A stretch of DNA of 64,000 nucleotides, taken from positions 186,001-250,000 of the forward strand of contig JAHLLD010000004.1 of assembly GCA_020444325.1 (NCBI GenBank), in the 5' to 3' direction. How positions within the stretch are numbered: position 1 is the stretch's first letter; each line of letters opens with the position of its first letter. Under the pieces are notes generated by a model that searched no databases, was not told where the DNA came from, and saw only the letters and a list, made by a program, of their open reading frames with translations. The translations under genes and the position numbers were made by a program. Below, in pieces: positions 1-8,672 of this stretch. This DNA comes from a bacterium (lineage in GTDB: Bacteria; Bacteroidota; Ignavibacteria; SZUA-365).

Positions 1-604
1 AGCGGAGGTGGCGCTCGGCGGAATCGACATGCTGCGGCTGCGTCATCAGTTCTGCTTTCCCCAGGTACAACGAGAGCAGGGGAAAGTCAGGATGACGGGT
101 CAGGACGCGTTGCATGACGTCAATCGCTTCATTGATGTAACTGTTGCCCACAAGTATTTCTGCTACACCCAGGGCGAGAGTTGGACTGCCGTAGATGCGG
201 TGTGCCGCGCTGCGAACAAGTTCGATCGGCAGGCTGTCATTACTGCCGGTCGATACCCGCAGCGACAGCAATTGGAACAGCGGATCATCCTCGACGAAAG
301 GCTGCAGCCATTTCAACTGATCATTGACGAGGGAGGCCGGAAATCCTGGTTGTCCGACACGAGAGCCGCTTTCAAGAATCAGGTCGTAGTAAATTTCGAG
401 AAATTCATCCCGGTGCCCGGCGTACACCGTGTCACGTCCCTGCGCTGTCATGTCTTCAATTCTCGGACGCAACGAACTGATCAGTTCATCCATTCCCTTG
501 CGAATACGATGTGAATCCTGCTGCTTGACAAGGATGTCACTGAAGTCGAGATAATCTCCGGGATATCCGACCATATCGATTTTTCTGCTGATCGCCCAGA
601 GCAT
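1..604 (-). CDS. Unrecognised protein, C-terminus beyond window edge
   Basis: A frame on the minus strand stays open from an ATG at 604 to the window edge, giving 201 complete codons and no stop. The start has a good ribosome binding site (GGAG five bases upstream) and lies 29 bases after the stop of the alkaline phosphatase gene, so the two are probably co-transcribed. The visible protein begins MLWAISRKIDMVGYPGDY and is mostly helical and charged. Its last 60 visible residues (around IDVMQRVLTRHPDFPLLSLYLGK read as helices) resemble TPR-like hairpins. I do not recognise a family and see no signal peptide. The frame is open for about 15 codons upstream of the ATG, but no better start codon is present there. 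A long open frame on the opposite strand is a shadow. Confidence 0.6.
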   Translation of the reverse strand, partial: MLWAISRKIDMVGYPGDYLDFSDILVKQQDSHRIRKGMDELISSLRPRIEDMTAQGRDTVYAGHRDEFLEIYYDLILESGSRVGQPGFPASLVNDQLKWLQPFVEDDPLFQLLSLRVSTGSNDSLPIELVRSAAHRIYGSPTLALGVAEILVGNSYINEAIDVMQRVLTRHPDFPLLSLYLGKAELMTQPQHVDSAERHLR

Positions 605-633
605 CCCTTCTCCATCATCAATGGAGCGGATGT

Positions 634-2082
634 TTACTTTCCTGTCGACACGCCGTTGCCGCGCCAGAGTTGCAGCATGACCTGTCCCACTTCCGCATTA
701 TGCAGGTAGCGTCCCCGCACTAAGTCACGCTCATCGGCGAAACGGGAAAACAGCTCACTCCCGGTGCCGCGCGCATAGAAGGGGATGAGCTGATTCGTGT
801 GTCCATCGCTGTTGAAGCGCATGCCGGGCATCCGGTGCTTGCCGTTATTGATGATCGGATTGGTAACCGGAGAGTTATCGGCTTCCTTCGGACCGGTGAG
901 GTAGCCTGTCTCGTGGTCCGCAGTGACAATGAGAAGGTTCTCCTCCCAACCGCCGTTAGCCTCAATCCATGTGATCACAGCTTTGACAGCGTTGTTGAAA
1001 TCGTGTTCCTCCTCGATCAGGCGGCCGGGTTGATTGTCGTGTGCTGCCCAATCGACTGCACCACCTTCCACCATGAGGAAAAATCCATTCGTGTTGTTGT
1101 CGAGCACATTCAACGCGCCGCGTGTCATTACCTCGAGAGTGGGAATCCCCTCATTGAACGGGACGACATACGCATCTTCTTTCCCATCACTCGTGCCACG
1201 TTTTTGCTGCAGGGTTTCGTGAACACGCGGGAGGCCGAGCACGCGCAAAGGGGTGTCGCCATGAGTCAGTTTGTGGAAATCCTCTTCCGACTCAATCAGC
1301 GTCCAGGCATCAGCCATCCCATCGCCGTCGATATCCTGCACACTGCTGTTTCCGGAATTGGCAGCAACGCCGAATGTCGTACTGCCATCCATAAGATGTT
1401 TCCATGCATCCTCACCCCCAACGTAGCGGTAATACGCATCAGTTCTTGCTCTGGCATTGTCGTCGAACAGCGGGTGGCCGGCGCCCATGATGACCGAAAG
1501 CCGGCTGTCGAGCAGCATCTCGCGAGCCAGTTCTTCGTAATTCTCACGGTGCCGATTGTGTGCGACGAAGGAAGCCGGTGTAGCATGCGTCCATGGCACG
1601 GAAGTAACCACTCCAGCGGACTTACCGAGCAGAATCGCACACTCCGTTATATTCTGCAGGGGCTTGAGATTGACATCGACACCGACACGCTTCTTGGCGG
1701 TTTCCTGTCCGGTCGCGAGTGCAGTTGCCGCCGCTGCAGATCCCGTCGCTCCATGCTTGACCCAGGTGAACGTCGCCCACGCGCTGTGTGAATTGTAGCC
1801 AGGCTGCCCGCTCCCCTTGTCAGATGCCTCCTCCGCCTTTGCGGGATATGTGCTCAGGAAGAATTTCTGTGGAAACTGTTCGTAAGGCTGTGATTCGAAT
1901 GCACCGTCATGCCAGGCGTTCGCTGCCTGGATGTGGTTGTAGCCGCAGCCATCGCTGATCATGACAATGATGTTCTTCGGCACCGTCCGTCCCTGCGATA
2001 CCTGCCCCACGCTCGTCGCAGGCAGGACAGTGCAGAGCATTGCAATCGCGAGTGCTGCCGGGAGGAGACTGCGTAGATTCAT
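634..2082 (-). CDS. Alkaline phosphatase, exported
   Basis: A 482-residue alkaline phosphatase of the PhoA superfamily, which hydrolyses phosphate monoesters outside the cytoplasm. Residues 1-27 form a signal peptide. The visible metal and active-site positions are ISDG (Asp44), the nucleophile Ser115 in GATGSAAAAT, a VEGG..D..AHDN stretch (Glu339, Asp344, His348), TADHETG (Asp389, His390) and DGHTN (His428). The residue before the nucleophile is Gly, where E. coli PhoA has Asp101. A calcium-loop-like DGDGMAD segment lies near residue 252. The frame continues upstream for 99 codons, but those residues look non-coding; the signal peptide decides the start at 2082. No T9SS tail is present, so the protein is probably periplasmic. 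It is transcribed away from the next gene, with a 510-base gap between them. Confidence 0.93.
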   Translation of the reverse strand: MNLRSLLPAALAIAMLCTVLPATSVGQVSQGRTVPKNIIVMISDGCGYNHIQAANAWHDGAFESQPYEQFPQKFFLSTYPAKAEEASDKGSGQPGYNSHSAWATFTWVKHGATGSAAAATALATGQETAKKRVGVDVNLKPLQNITECAILLGKSAGVVTSVPWTHATPASFVAHNRHRENYEELAREMLLDSRLSVIMGAGHPLFDDNARARTDAYYRYVGGEDAWKHLMDGSTTFGVAANSGNSSVQDIDGDGMADAWTLIESEEDFHKLTHGDTPLRVLGLPRVHETLQQKRGTSDGKEDAYVVPFNEGIPTLEVMTRGALNVLDNNTNGFFLMVEGGAVDWAAHDNQPGRLIEEEHDFNNAVKAVITWIEANGGWEENLLIVTADHETGYLTGPKEADNSPVTNPIINNGKHRMPGMRFNSDGHTNQLIPFYARGTGSELFSRFADERDLVRGRYLHNAEVGQVMLQLWRGNGVSTGK

Positions 2083-2592
2083 CTGATGGCTCGTGCTTCG
2101 ATACGGGATGTACTGAAAATCATGTGCGTTGTGGAAATTGGCTGATGACTCCTGCAATGAAAAATCCCGCTTTCGGGAGAATGATGATGCCTGCAGTTCC
2201 GAAAGCCGGATGGCTTTATCCAGTAAACAAATATAACCATCGTATGTCAGGCAATCATCGCATATGTGTGAGAAAGACGTGAGGTGAGCGGTTGGCTCCG
2301 CAGGTGACGACGGACACGGGCTAAGCGATGTCGAATGCACGGTGCGCTCGTGTGCGAGGCATGCTCGTGTGCGAGGCATGCAAGCGCTGCCGGGGCGACT
2401 GACGCTTGACTCTGGTCTGACTGATCCGTAGGTTCAGGAGCGAACTCAGCAATTCTTATCGCACTCCGAAACACGCCCTTTTCGCGTGCGGGTCGGCGAC
2501 TCCGGTCAAGTCCTGTACTTGAACCCGGGAGTATGCATCCCATGTCCAATCCTTTCCGCTTTGTTCACTGGTACAATAGCACAGGAGCAGTT
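2083..2592. other. Divergent intergenic region with a short tandem repeat
   Basis: 510 bases between the start codons of the alkaline phosphatase (minus) and the T9SS protein (plus). It must hold both promoters. The only structure I see is a two-unit tandem repeat at 2346-2379. Open frames here lack coding character and ribosome binding sites. I cannot place promoters with confidence. Confidence 0.6.
2346..2379. repeat. Two perfect 17-bp tandem repeats
   Basis: The unit GCTCGTGTGCGAGGCAT occurs at 2346-2362 and again, unchanged, at 2363-2379. It could be a replication-slippage product or a pair of protein-binding sites in the divergent promoter region. Nothing else in the window matches it that I could find. 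Confidence 0.8.
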
Positions 2593-5214
2593 ATGACCTC
2601 ACCGCAACTGCGTATCATCGCACTGATCCTCCTCTTCGCTCCCCATGCAATCGTGCAGGCGCAATGGAGTTCTGATCCATCCACGAACAACCCGATTTGC
2701 CGTGCAGGGAACAATCAGCTTGCCCCGCAGCTTATCAGCGATGGCAAGGGAGGGACTATTCTTTGCTGGTCCGATGAACGGGCCGGACAGAACCTCTTCA
2801 ATGTCACGGTCCAGCGTATCGACAGGGATGGAGTCTCGCGGTGGACGGAAAACGGCGTGGTCATCAGCTCGGTGAGCGTCTCACAGGCGAAACCGGAGAT
2901 CATCTCCGACGATGCGGGAGGCGCGATCGTTGTATGGGGCGCTACGAGGAGTGAGGGGATGGGGATATTCGCCCAGCGGATCGATTCACTGGGAAATGTG
3001 CTCTGGACAGAGGATGGCGTACCCGTATCCTCCATCAGCAAAGAGCATCTCAACCCGAAGCTTGCCAGTGACGGCCAGCATGGCGCCATCATTACGTGGA
3101 GTGCCCGTACCGAAGGAAATCAGGACGACCATATATACGCGCAGAGAATCACTGCAACCGGGAGCCTGGCATGGAACCAGGAGATTGTCCTGAGCAACTC
3201 CGACCAGTTTGAAAGCACACCGTGCATTGCACGTGACGGGAGTGGAGGTGCGTATGTCTCATGGGTGTTCTACAACAATGCGGAATACGATGTGATCGCA
3301 CAGCGGATTAGCTCCAGCGGTGCGCAGCTCTGGCAGGCCAATGGCATAGGGATTGCGACGGGTGGCGGAGCACAGGATACGCCCGCGCTCATCGCGGATA
3401 GTACCGGCAAGGCGTTTCTCACGTACTACGACTGGAGCTCCGGCTCCGTACCCACGCTGCATATTGTCATCCTGAATCCCGATGGATCTATCGAAGCCTC
3501 GCTCCCTGCAGCGTCGACTTCCGGGGGACAGATGAATCCACAGATGGCGCTCATCAGCGCAGGATCGCTCGGGCTTGTGTGGGAGGATGGCCGGGCTGGA
3601 TCGAAGTTTCGATCCTACGCACAGATCATCGACAATAGCGGACAGAAATCATGGGCTGCTGACGGTGTAGAGGTCTCCGGCCTTGCCGGCGCAGAAGCCA
3701 CACCGTCTCTCGCTTCTGACGGGAGTGGTGGAATGATCGTCGCCTGGGAGGACAAGACCAATGGTGTTCTTGAGAGCGACATTCTTGTTCAAAGGCTATC
3801 GGCTGCCGGTGCACTGCTCTGGTCGAGCAGTGGGGTCACGTTGTGCAATGCGGGACGCATGCAGCAGAATCCACAACTAATCGGTGATGGCGAAAACGGC
3901 GCCATCGTGGCGTGGGAGGACTACCGGTCGTCATTCTCCAATCCGGATATCTATGCTTCCAGGATTCTTGCCGACGGCACGATGCCATTGGAACCTCCTG
4001 TTCTGACATTTTCGACCAACACAGTCGATTTCGGGGTTGTGGATGTTGGTACACCCTCGACGAAAACCATCACCCTGAGTAACACGGGCGGAACGCCAGT
4101 GACGATCACTTCCGTTACCTCTGGTGATCCGCATTTCAGTCTGACATCTGACAGCAGTACGATTTCTCCAAAGAGCAGCGCCGCAGCCCAGGTGCGTTTT
4201 CAACCAACGTCCCTCGACTCACTCACCGCGTTTATCGTTCTCGAGAGCAATTCCATCATGGGACCCGACACGGTCTTTGTGACCGGTTCCGGAAAGGCGT
4301 CCCCCGCCATTGAACTCGACAGAACCTCGCTGGCTTTCGGGAGTGTGCAGACCGGATCGAGCAAATCCCTTGTACTCAACATCTCGAATCCCGGAAATGA
4401 TACACTCAGAATCTCGAGCATCACCAGCGACAACTCCGACTTCACGGTTGCGATCTCTGACAGAACCCTGCCGCCCGGTGAGGCTTTCGACGACACGGTG
4501 CGTTTTACACCGTCCGGTACAGGTTCCGTGACGGGTGAACTCACGCTGCTGAGTAACGCCCCGACTTCGCCCACCATTGTGCCGTTATCGGGAGAGGGAA
4601 CCGAGACTGTGGTCGTGACCCTGACTCTGGATCCTGCGGAGATTTCCTTCGGAGAAGTCGAAGTCGGTGCGCACAGGGATACCACGGTCACCATCACGAA
4701 CACCGGGAACGATACACTGCGCATCTCCTCGTTCACATCGGATGATTCCCATTTCACACTGGAGACGCCCCTCGAATCCATCGCACCGGCCGCGTCAGGA
4801 ACCTTCACCCTTCGATTCACACCAGAATCCACTGGTCCATTGGGAGCGATGTTCACGGTAACGAGTAATGCTGCGTCTTCACCGGATACCATCCTTGTCG
4901 ATGGAACGGGAATGGACGTCTCCGCAGTACACGGCACGCAACGTCTTCCGCAGGCGTTCACGCTTTACCAGAATTATCCAAATCCTTTCCACCCTTCCAC
5001 CACCATACGCTTCGAAATGCGGACCTCAGCTTCAGTGCGTCTGACCGTCTACAACGGGCTTGGACAACAGGTGGCAACCATCATAGATGGGATGCGATCC
5101 CCGGGCATTCATACCGTGCAGTGGCGGCCGGCTCATCAACCGCCGGGTGTGTATATACTGATGATGCGCGCCGGGACTCAGCAGAGTTGTGTGAGGATGG
5201 TGCTGGCGGAGTAG
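2593..5214 (+). CDS. T9SS-secreted protein with propeller-like repeats and three choice-of-anchor-D domains
   Basis: An 873-residue secreted protein. Residues 1-24 are a signal peptide ending VQAQ. Residues about 25-460 hold roughly 60-residue repeats of the form 'SDGxGGxIVxWxD....DIYAQRI...G...W..nG', which suggests a beta-propeller or similar all-beta fold. Three choice-of-anchor-D / ASH-type Ig-like domains follow (about 470-570, 575-680 and 690-780), each starting with a 'FGxVxVG' strand and containing 'NTGNDTLRISS'-type loops. The last 85 residues are a T9SS sorting domain (YQNYPNPFHPSTTIRF). The ATG at 2593 has AGGAG six bases upstream, and the 20 codons before it in frame are not signal-like. 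The function is probably at the cell surface or extracellular; no enzymatic motif is visible. Confidence 0.88.
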   Translation: MTSPQLRIIALILLFAPHAIVQAQWSSDPSTNNPICRAGNNQLAPQLISDGKGGTILCWSDERAGQNLFNVTVQRIDRDGVSRWTENGVVISSVSVSQAKPEIISDDAGGAIVVWGATRSEGMGIFAQRIDSLGNVLWTEDGVPVSSISKEHLNPKLASDGQHGAIITWSARTEGNQDDHIYAQRITATGSLAWNQEIVLSNSDQFESTPCIARDGSGGAYVSWVFYNNAEYDVIAQRISSSGAQLWQANGIGIATGGGAQDTPALIADSTGKAFLTYYDWSSGSVPTLHIVILNPDGSIEASLPAASTSGGQMNPQMALISAGSLGLVWEDGRAGSKFRSYAQIIDNSGQKSWAADGVEVSGLAGAEATPSLASDGSGGMIVAWEDKTNGVLESDILVQRLSAAGALLWSSSGVTLCNAGRMQQNPQLIGDGENGAIVAWEDYRSSFSNPDIYASRILADGTMPLEPPVLTFSTNTVDFGVVDVGTPSTKTITLSNTGGTPVTITSVTSGDPHFSLTSDSSTISPKSSAAAQVRFQPTSLDSLTAFIVLESNSIMGPDTVFVTGSGKASPAIELDRTSLAFGSVQTGSSKSLVLNISNPGNDTLRISSITSDNSDFTVAISDRTLPPGEAFDDTVRFTPSGTGSVTGELTLLSNAPTSPTIVPLSGEGTETVVVTLTLDPAEISFGEVEVGAHRDTTVTITNTGNDTLRISSFTSDDSHFTLETPLESIAPAASGTFTLRFTPESTGPLGAMFTVTSNAASSPDTILVDGTGMDVSAVHGTQRLPQAFTLYQNYPNPFHPSTTIRFEMRTSASVRLTVYNGLGQQVATIIDGMRSPGIHTVQWRPAHQPPGVYILMMRAGTQQSCVRMVLAE

Positions 5215-5285
5215 ATCAACTGGCAATTCCTGCGGGTGCATCCAGATCGAATGCGCAATCGTCGTGGGGAGGGAGGGAAGTTACG

Positions 5286-6449
5286 CTACTTGAGGTACTT
5301 CATGAATGGGAGTCGCTTGCGGATTACCGGGGCGTAAACCGCATAGGCGATGAAAACCGCAATCAGCAGAACGGCAAGTAGAATAGATTGATAAAATTCC
5401 AGGCTGTGCCCCCACCCGGTCTCCATAACGGGATTATACACAATGAGTGAGTGGAGGAAGTAGATTCCCAACGTCTCTTTTGCCGTTGCACGGATCGCAT
5501 GTGGCAGGCGGATCATTTTCGTGAGCAGTCCGATAATGCCGGCGATGATAAGCACTTCCCCGAGTCGATAGTATGTAAAGACGCCATAGCTCAGCCAGTC
5601 AGAATACTCGGTCCACCAATTACTGTAGATGCTGTGCAGAATGCGCCAGGAGTTGGATTTCAGCAGATATCCGGCAACTGGCAGGAGGAGGAACATCCAG
5701 CTGCGTTCATGGAGTCGAAGCTCGAGAACGAGAAATCCCAGTATGGCGCCAGCGAGTGGGAAGCCAAGCCATGTGAGTACAGGGAATGAGGCATGGGCTT
5801 TCAGGACAAAGGGGGAAAACAGCTGCAGCGCACCCGGGAGGCTCTCCTCGAGTGTGATGATGGGACCAAGCACAAAGGCTGCCTGCATCAGTATGAACGC
5901 GGCGACAGGAAATAGCCAGCGAAAATGACGGGTAATGTAGGCAAGTGCAGTGATAACGAATATCCCGACGCCGATGGTTTGCAGGACGTGTGTCCTGGCT
6001 GCCCAGCCCCACAGCCAGTCACTCCCTGTGTATAGATAATCAAACGTTTCAAGGATGAACTGCAGCAGGTAGCCGAGAATAATCAAGCGTCCCCCACGCC
6101 AGAGATTTTTCTTGAGACGTACAGTGTCGATCAAAGCCGGCGTGCGATACAGCAGGTATGCGACGATCAGTCCCGACGCGAAAAAAAATGCCGGAGCCGT
6201 TGCACCACGCATGTGACGCCACATGAAATAAACAGCGTTGCCCGAATCCCGCCAGCTATCCGCCAGTGTCAGTACGATGACATGTCCCTGTAGCATCATC
6301 AGGATCGCGTACGCGCGAATAGCGTCCACGAACTCCAGACGTTCACCCCCGGCGTCGAACTGCCTGTTCCGCCTCCCGTCACGGAGCGTTTTCCAGACAG
6401 CAGCGAGACTCAATCCCTGCAGGCGTACCGTGGTTCTGAGATTCAGCAT
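5286..6449 (-). CDS. Multi-pass membrane acyltransferase-like protein (HGSNAT/DUF1624 or acyltransferase-3 type)
   Basis: A 387-residue integral membrane protein with about ten hydrophobic segments. The segment near residues 41-58 (FVDAIRAYAILMMLQGHV) and the following 'R..GATAPAFFFASG' are typical of the acyltransferase-3 / DUF1624 (heparan-alpha-glucosaminide acetyltransferase-like) group, which moves acyl groups onto carbohydrates or envelope polymers. The last helix region contains LGIYFLHSLIVY, also typical. I infer a role in modifying a surface glycan, but no substrate can be read from the sequence. It converges on the preceding T9SS gene and lies 88 bases upstream of the stop of the sigma-54 activator. 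The ribosome binding site at this ATG is weak. Confidence 0.75.
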   Translation of the reverse strand: MLNLRTTVRLQGLSLAAVWKTLRDGRRNRQFDAGGERLEFVDAIRAYAILMMLQGHVIVLTLADSWRDSGNAVYFMWRHMRGATAPAFFFASGLIVAYLLYRTPALIDTVRLKKNLWRGGRLIILGYLLQFILETFDYLYTGSDWLWGWAARTHVLQTIGVGIFVITALAYITRHFRWLFPVAAFILMQAAFVLGPIITLEESLPGALQLFSPFVLKAHASFPVLTWLGFPLAGAILGFLVLELRLHERSWMFLLLPVAGYLLKSNSWRILHSIYSNWWTEYSDWLSYGVFTYYRLGEVLIIAGIIGLLTKMIRLPHAIRATAKETLGIYFLHSLIVYNPVMETGWGHSLEFYQSILLAVLLIAVFIAYAVYAPVIRKRLPFMKYLK

Positions 6450-6537
6450 TGATGCGGCGATCTCTCACTCAGTTGTCACACAGCGGCAGATACCGCTTAC
6501 CAGATACTACCACATCGGACAGGTGAATCCAAGACAT

Positions 6538-8091
6538 TCAATGAATCTGTTGGCGACCGTATGGGATTCCCAGTTTCTTCATGCGGTTGCGCAGTGTGCT
6601 TGGATTGATGCCGAGCAATTCCGCCGCGCCGCCTGGACCATGAATCTTGCCTTTCGTCCGCTGCAGGATGTGCTGGATATGGCCTGATACTACAGTGTCG
6701 AGATCTGTGACCGTTCCGGGTTGTGCAATGGGGGCAGGTATTGTCTGCGTCAGCGCTTCAGCGGGAAGCTGGTCAAACGTGATGGGACCCGCGGGATAAA
6801 GGATTAGAGCGCGCTCGACCAGGTTCTGCAGCTCCCGGATATTGCCCGGCCAGTGATACGCGTTAAGCTTTTCCATGGCACCGGGTGCGAGTGGTGGTAC
6901 TGCCGATAGCTTCAGCTCACGTGATTTCTGCTTCAGGAAATGATGGACGAGTTCGGGAATGTCGCTGCGCCTGTCCCGCAGCGGGGGGATCTCGATGGGG
7001 AAAACATTCAGACGGTACCACAGGTCTTCTCGAAATTCCCTGGCGCGGACCATCTCCTGCAGATCCCTGTTCGTTGCTGCAATGATACGGATATCCAGTT
7101 TGATTGTACTGCTTCCTCCGACACGTTCGATTTCCCGGTGCTGCAGTACCCGCAGCAGCCTTGATTGCGCCGCCAGCGGCAGTTCGCCGATCTCGTCAAG
7201 GAATATCGTCCCGTGGTTGGCTCGCTCAAACCGACCGCGTTTCTGCGAAAGTGCCCCCGTAAACGCACCCTTTTCATGACCGAAAAGCTCACTGTCAATC
7301 AGCGTATCGGGGATGGCGCCGCAGTTGACGCCAATGAACGGACCTTCGTTGCGGGAAGAGGAATAGTGGATGGCATTCGCGATCACATCCTTCCCGACAC
7401 CAGTCTCTCCGCTGAGTAGAACCGGGCTGTTGAGTGTGGAAACCTGCCGGACCTTCATCATCACATCGCGCAGACCGAAATTTGCACCGATTATCTCTTC
7501 ACCGGAAATGCGTCGCAGCTCGCCATGCAGATAGCGGTTGTCGTCTGCGAGCAATTCCTTGAGTTTCAGAATCTCCCGATGTTTTAGCGTGTTCGACATC
7601 GCAATGAAAAACGGATCCTTCAGAAGCGCGTAAAGCCGGGCGTGCTCATCCGTATATCTGTCATCTCCTTCGGCGAGAAGAGCGAGTGCACCGAGGACCT
7701 TGCCCTGTGAAATGAGTGGAAGACTCATCGCCGAGCTTATCGGCAGGTCCAGCGCCGAGAGCATGCTGCGAGTAACTGGTTCATCGGCAGGCCTATTCAC
7801 CACGAACACGGAAGGGAGTTCTCCGGCTCGCCAGGCCTCGGCCAGCGTACCAAGCGCCGCATTCGCCGCCTGCGTCACAGGTACAAGCACATCCATCAGC
7901 TCTCCACCTTCTTCAGTTGCACAGGCCACAACCCGCATGCTGCTCAATTCCGGTTCATATCTCTCGAGATAAATCCTCTCCGCTGGCATATGCTGTGCGA
8001 GATAGTGCATACATGAATGCAATCCTTCCTCAATCTCCAGGTGACTGCATATCCGCATCGTGATCTCTCGGAAAAAAACGTTCTCATCCAT
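6538..8091 (-). CDS. Sigma-54-dependent transcriptional activator with N-terminal GAF domain
   Basis: A 517-residue bacterial enhancer-binding protein. Residues about 10-170 form a GAF-like sensor domain. The AAA+ domain (about 205-430) has Walker A GETGVGKD, the sigma-54 contact loop GAFTGA, Walker [11 protein letters not shown] and the Arg finger region [15 protein letters not shown] Fis-type helix-turn-helix closes the protein ([23 protein letters not shown] split by its turn). The architecture matches FhlA/NorR-like activators that sense a small ligand. The start at ATG 8091 (MDENVFF) is preferred over an in-frame ATG 44 codons upstream, because the GAF domain begins directly after it. 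The gene is divergent from the operon at 8291-13036, which it probably controls. Confidence 0.93.
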   Translation of the reverse strand: MDENVFFREITMRICSHLEIEEGLHSCMHYLAQHMPAERIYLERYEPELSSMRVVACATEEGGELMDVLVPVTQAANAALGTLAEAWRAGELPSVFVVNRPADEPVTRSMLSALDLPISSAMSLPLISQGKVLGALALLAEGDDRYTDEHARLYALLKDPFFIAMSNTLKHREILKLKELLADDNRYLHGELRRISGEEIIGANFGLRDVMMKVRQVSTLNSPVLLSGETGVGKDVIANAIHYSSSRNEGPFIGVNCGAIPDTLIDSELFGHEKGAFTGALSQKRGRFERANHGTIFLDEIGELPLAAQSRLLRVLQHREIERVGGSSTIKLDIRIIAATNRDLQEMVRAREFREDLWYRLNVFPIEIPPLRDRRSDIPELVHHFLKQKSRELKLSAVPPLAPGAMEKLNAYHWPGNIRELQNLVERALILYPAGPITFDQLPAEALTQTIPAPIAQPGTVTDLDTVVSGHIQHILQRTKGKIHGPGGAAELLGINPSTLRNRMKKLGIPYGRQQIH

Positions 8092-8119
8092 GGTACATGT
8101 CCATGTTGCAATTATTGAT

Positions 8120-8138
8120 TTGTCGCATAAGGCAACAA
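8120..8138. promoter_or_regulatory. Candidate upstream activator site, near-perfect inverted repeat
   Basis: TTGTCGC-ATAAG-GCAACAA is an inverted repeat with 7-bp arms and one mismatch, close to the TGT-N-ACA form used by sigma-54 activators. It lies about 100 bases upstream of a sequence resembling a -24 element (8237-8243) and 29 bases upstream of the activator's own start codon. A second perfect palindrome, CCATATATGG, follows at 8151-8160. Inferred to bind the adjacent activator. Confidence 0.4.
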
Positions 8139-8236
8139 TAGCAATAAATACCATATATGGCAATCCTTTCGTCAAATATGGCAGTTTGCTGATCCATGTC
8201 CAGCCTAAGTTGTTTGTTCGCAAGGCTGAACCTTTC

Positions 8237-8252
8237 TGGCACGGGATTGGAA
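8237..8252 (+). promoter_or_regulatory. Possible sigma-54 promoter (-24 element good, -12 element weak)
   Basis: TGGCACG at 8237-8243 matches the sigma-54 -24 consensus exactly. The expected -12 TTGC is represented only by TTGG one base too close (8247-8250), or TGGA at canonical spacing. It is 39 bases upstream of the ATG at 8291 and about 100 bases downstream of the palindrome at 8120-8138. Location supports it; the -12 mismatch is a real weakness. Confidence 0.35.
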
Positions 8253-8290
8253 GCTATCTCTATCAGAGAGACAATTTGAAAGGATCGGTT

Positions 8291-8569
8291 ATGAGTTTCC
8301 TCGAAATCATTGAAATCAGGTCACACAATGCTGGACACGAGCGGCTGCGACAGACCTTGATCCAGTTTGCACAGGAGATCAATGCGATGATGGGGGATGT
8401 CTCCGTGCGCGTGTTTGCACGGAAGCAGGTGCCATCTGATTTCTCGGTGCATATCGAACATCCGCATGGAAGCAATGTGAATGGGAGTTCACATGTAGGA
8501 TCGCAGCTGCTGTCTGAACTCCGCGGCAAAGGTCTGATCAACCGGACGTTATGGATACAGGAAATCTGA
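8291..8569 (+). CDS. Small conserved-looking protein of unknown function, 92 aa
   Basis: A 92-residue soluble protein starting MSFLEIIEIRSHNAGHERL and ending LINRTLWIQEI. The alternation (strand, amphipathic helix, strands, helix, strand) suggests a small dimeric alpha/beta (ferredoxin-like) fold. I have an unverified impression that similar orphan proteins with an '..DLSIHL...G...S..G..L...L...GL..HT.W' ending occur next to sigma-54 activators, but I cannot name a family. It is the first gene downstream of the proposed sigma-54 promoter and is divergent from the activator, so it may be part of the sensing or the pathway. The ATG at 8291 follows an AAAGGAT box at 8279-8285. Confidence 0.7.
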   Translation: MSFLEIIEIRSHNAGHERLRQTLIQFAQEINAMMGDVSVRVFARKQVPSDFSVHIEHPHGSNVNGSSHVGSQLLSELRGKGLINRTLWIQEI

Positions 8570-8672
8570 ACGAAGCGAAGCTGCATTCGTGGAGCGTCCC
8601 CTTATGTGCGCGACGTCCCTGCATCGTGCAGGGTATCAAACTGAAATCAACGAACAAGGAAGGAATACAGTC

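Noticed and set aside
8-514. Plus-strand open frame of 168 codons at the left edge
   Set aside because: It is antisense to the better-supported minus-strand gene (ribosome binding site, coding-like composition, operon position).
799-1791. Plus-strand open frame of 330 codons
   Set aside because: Antisense to the alkaline phosphatase, whose motifs are clear; the plus-strand product has no recognisable pattern.
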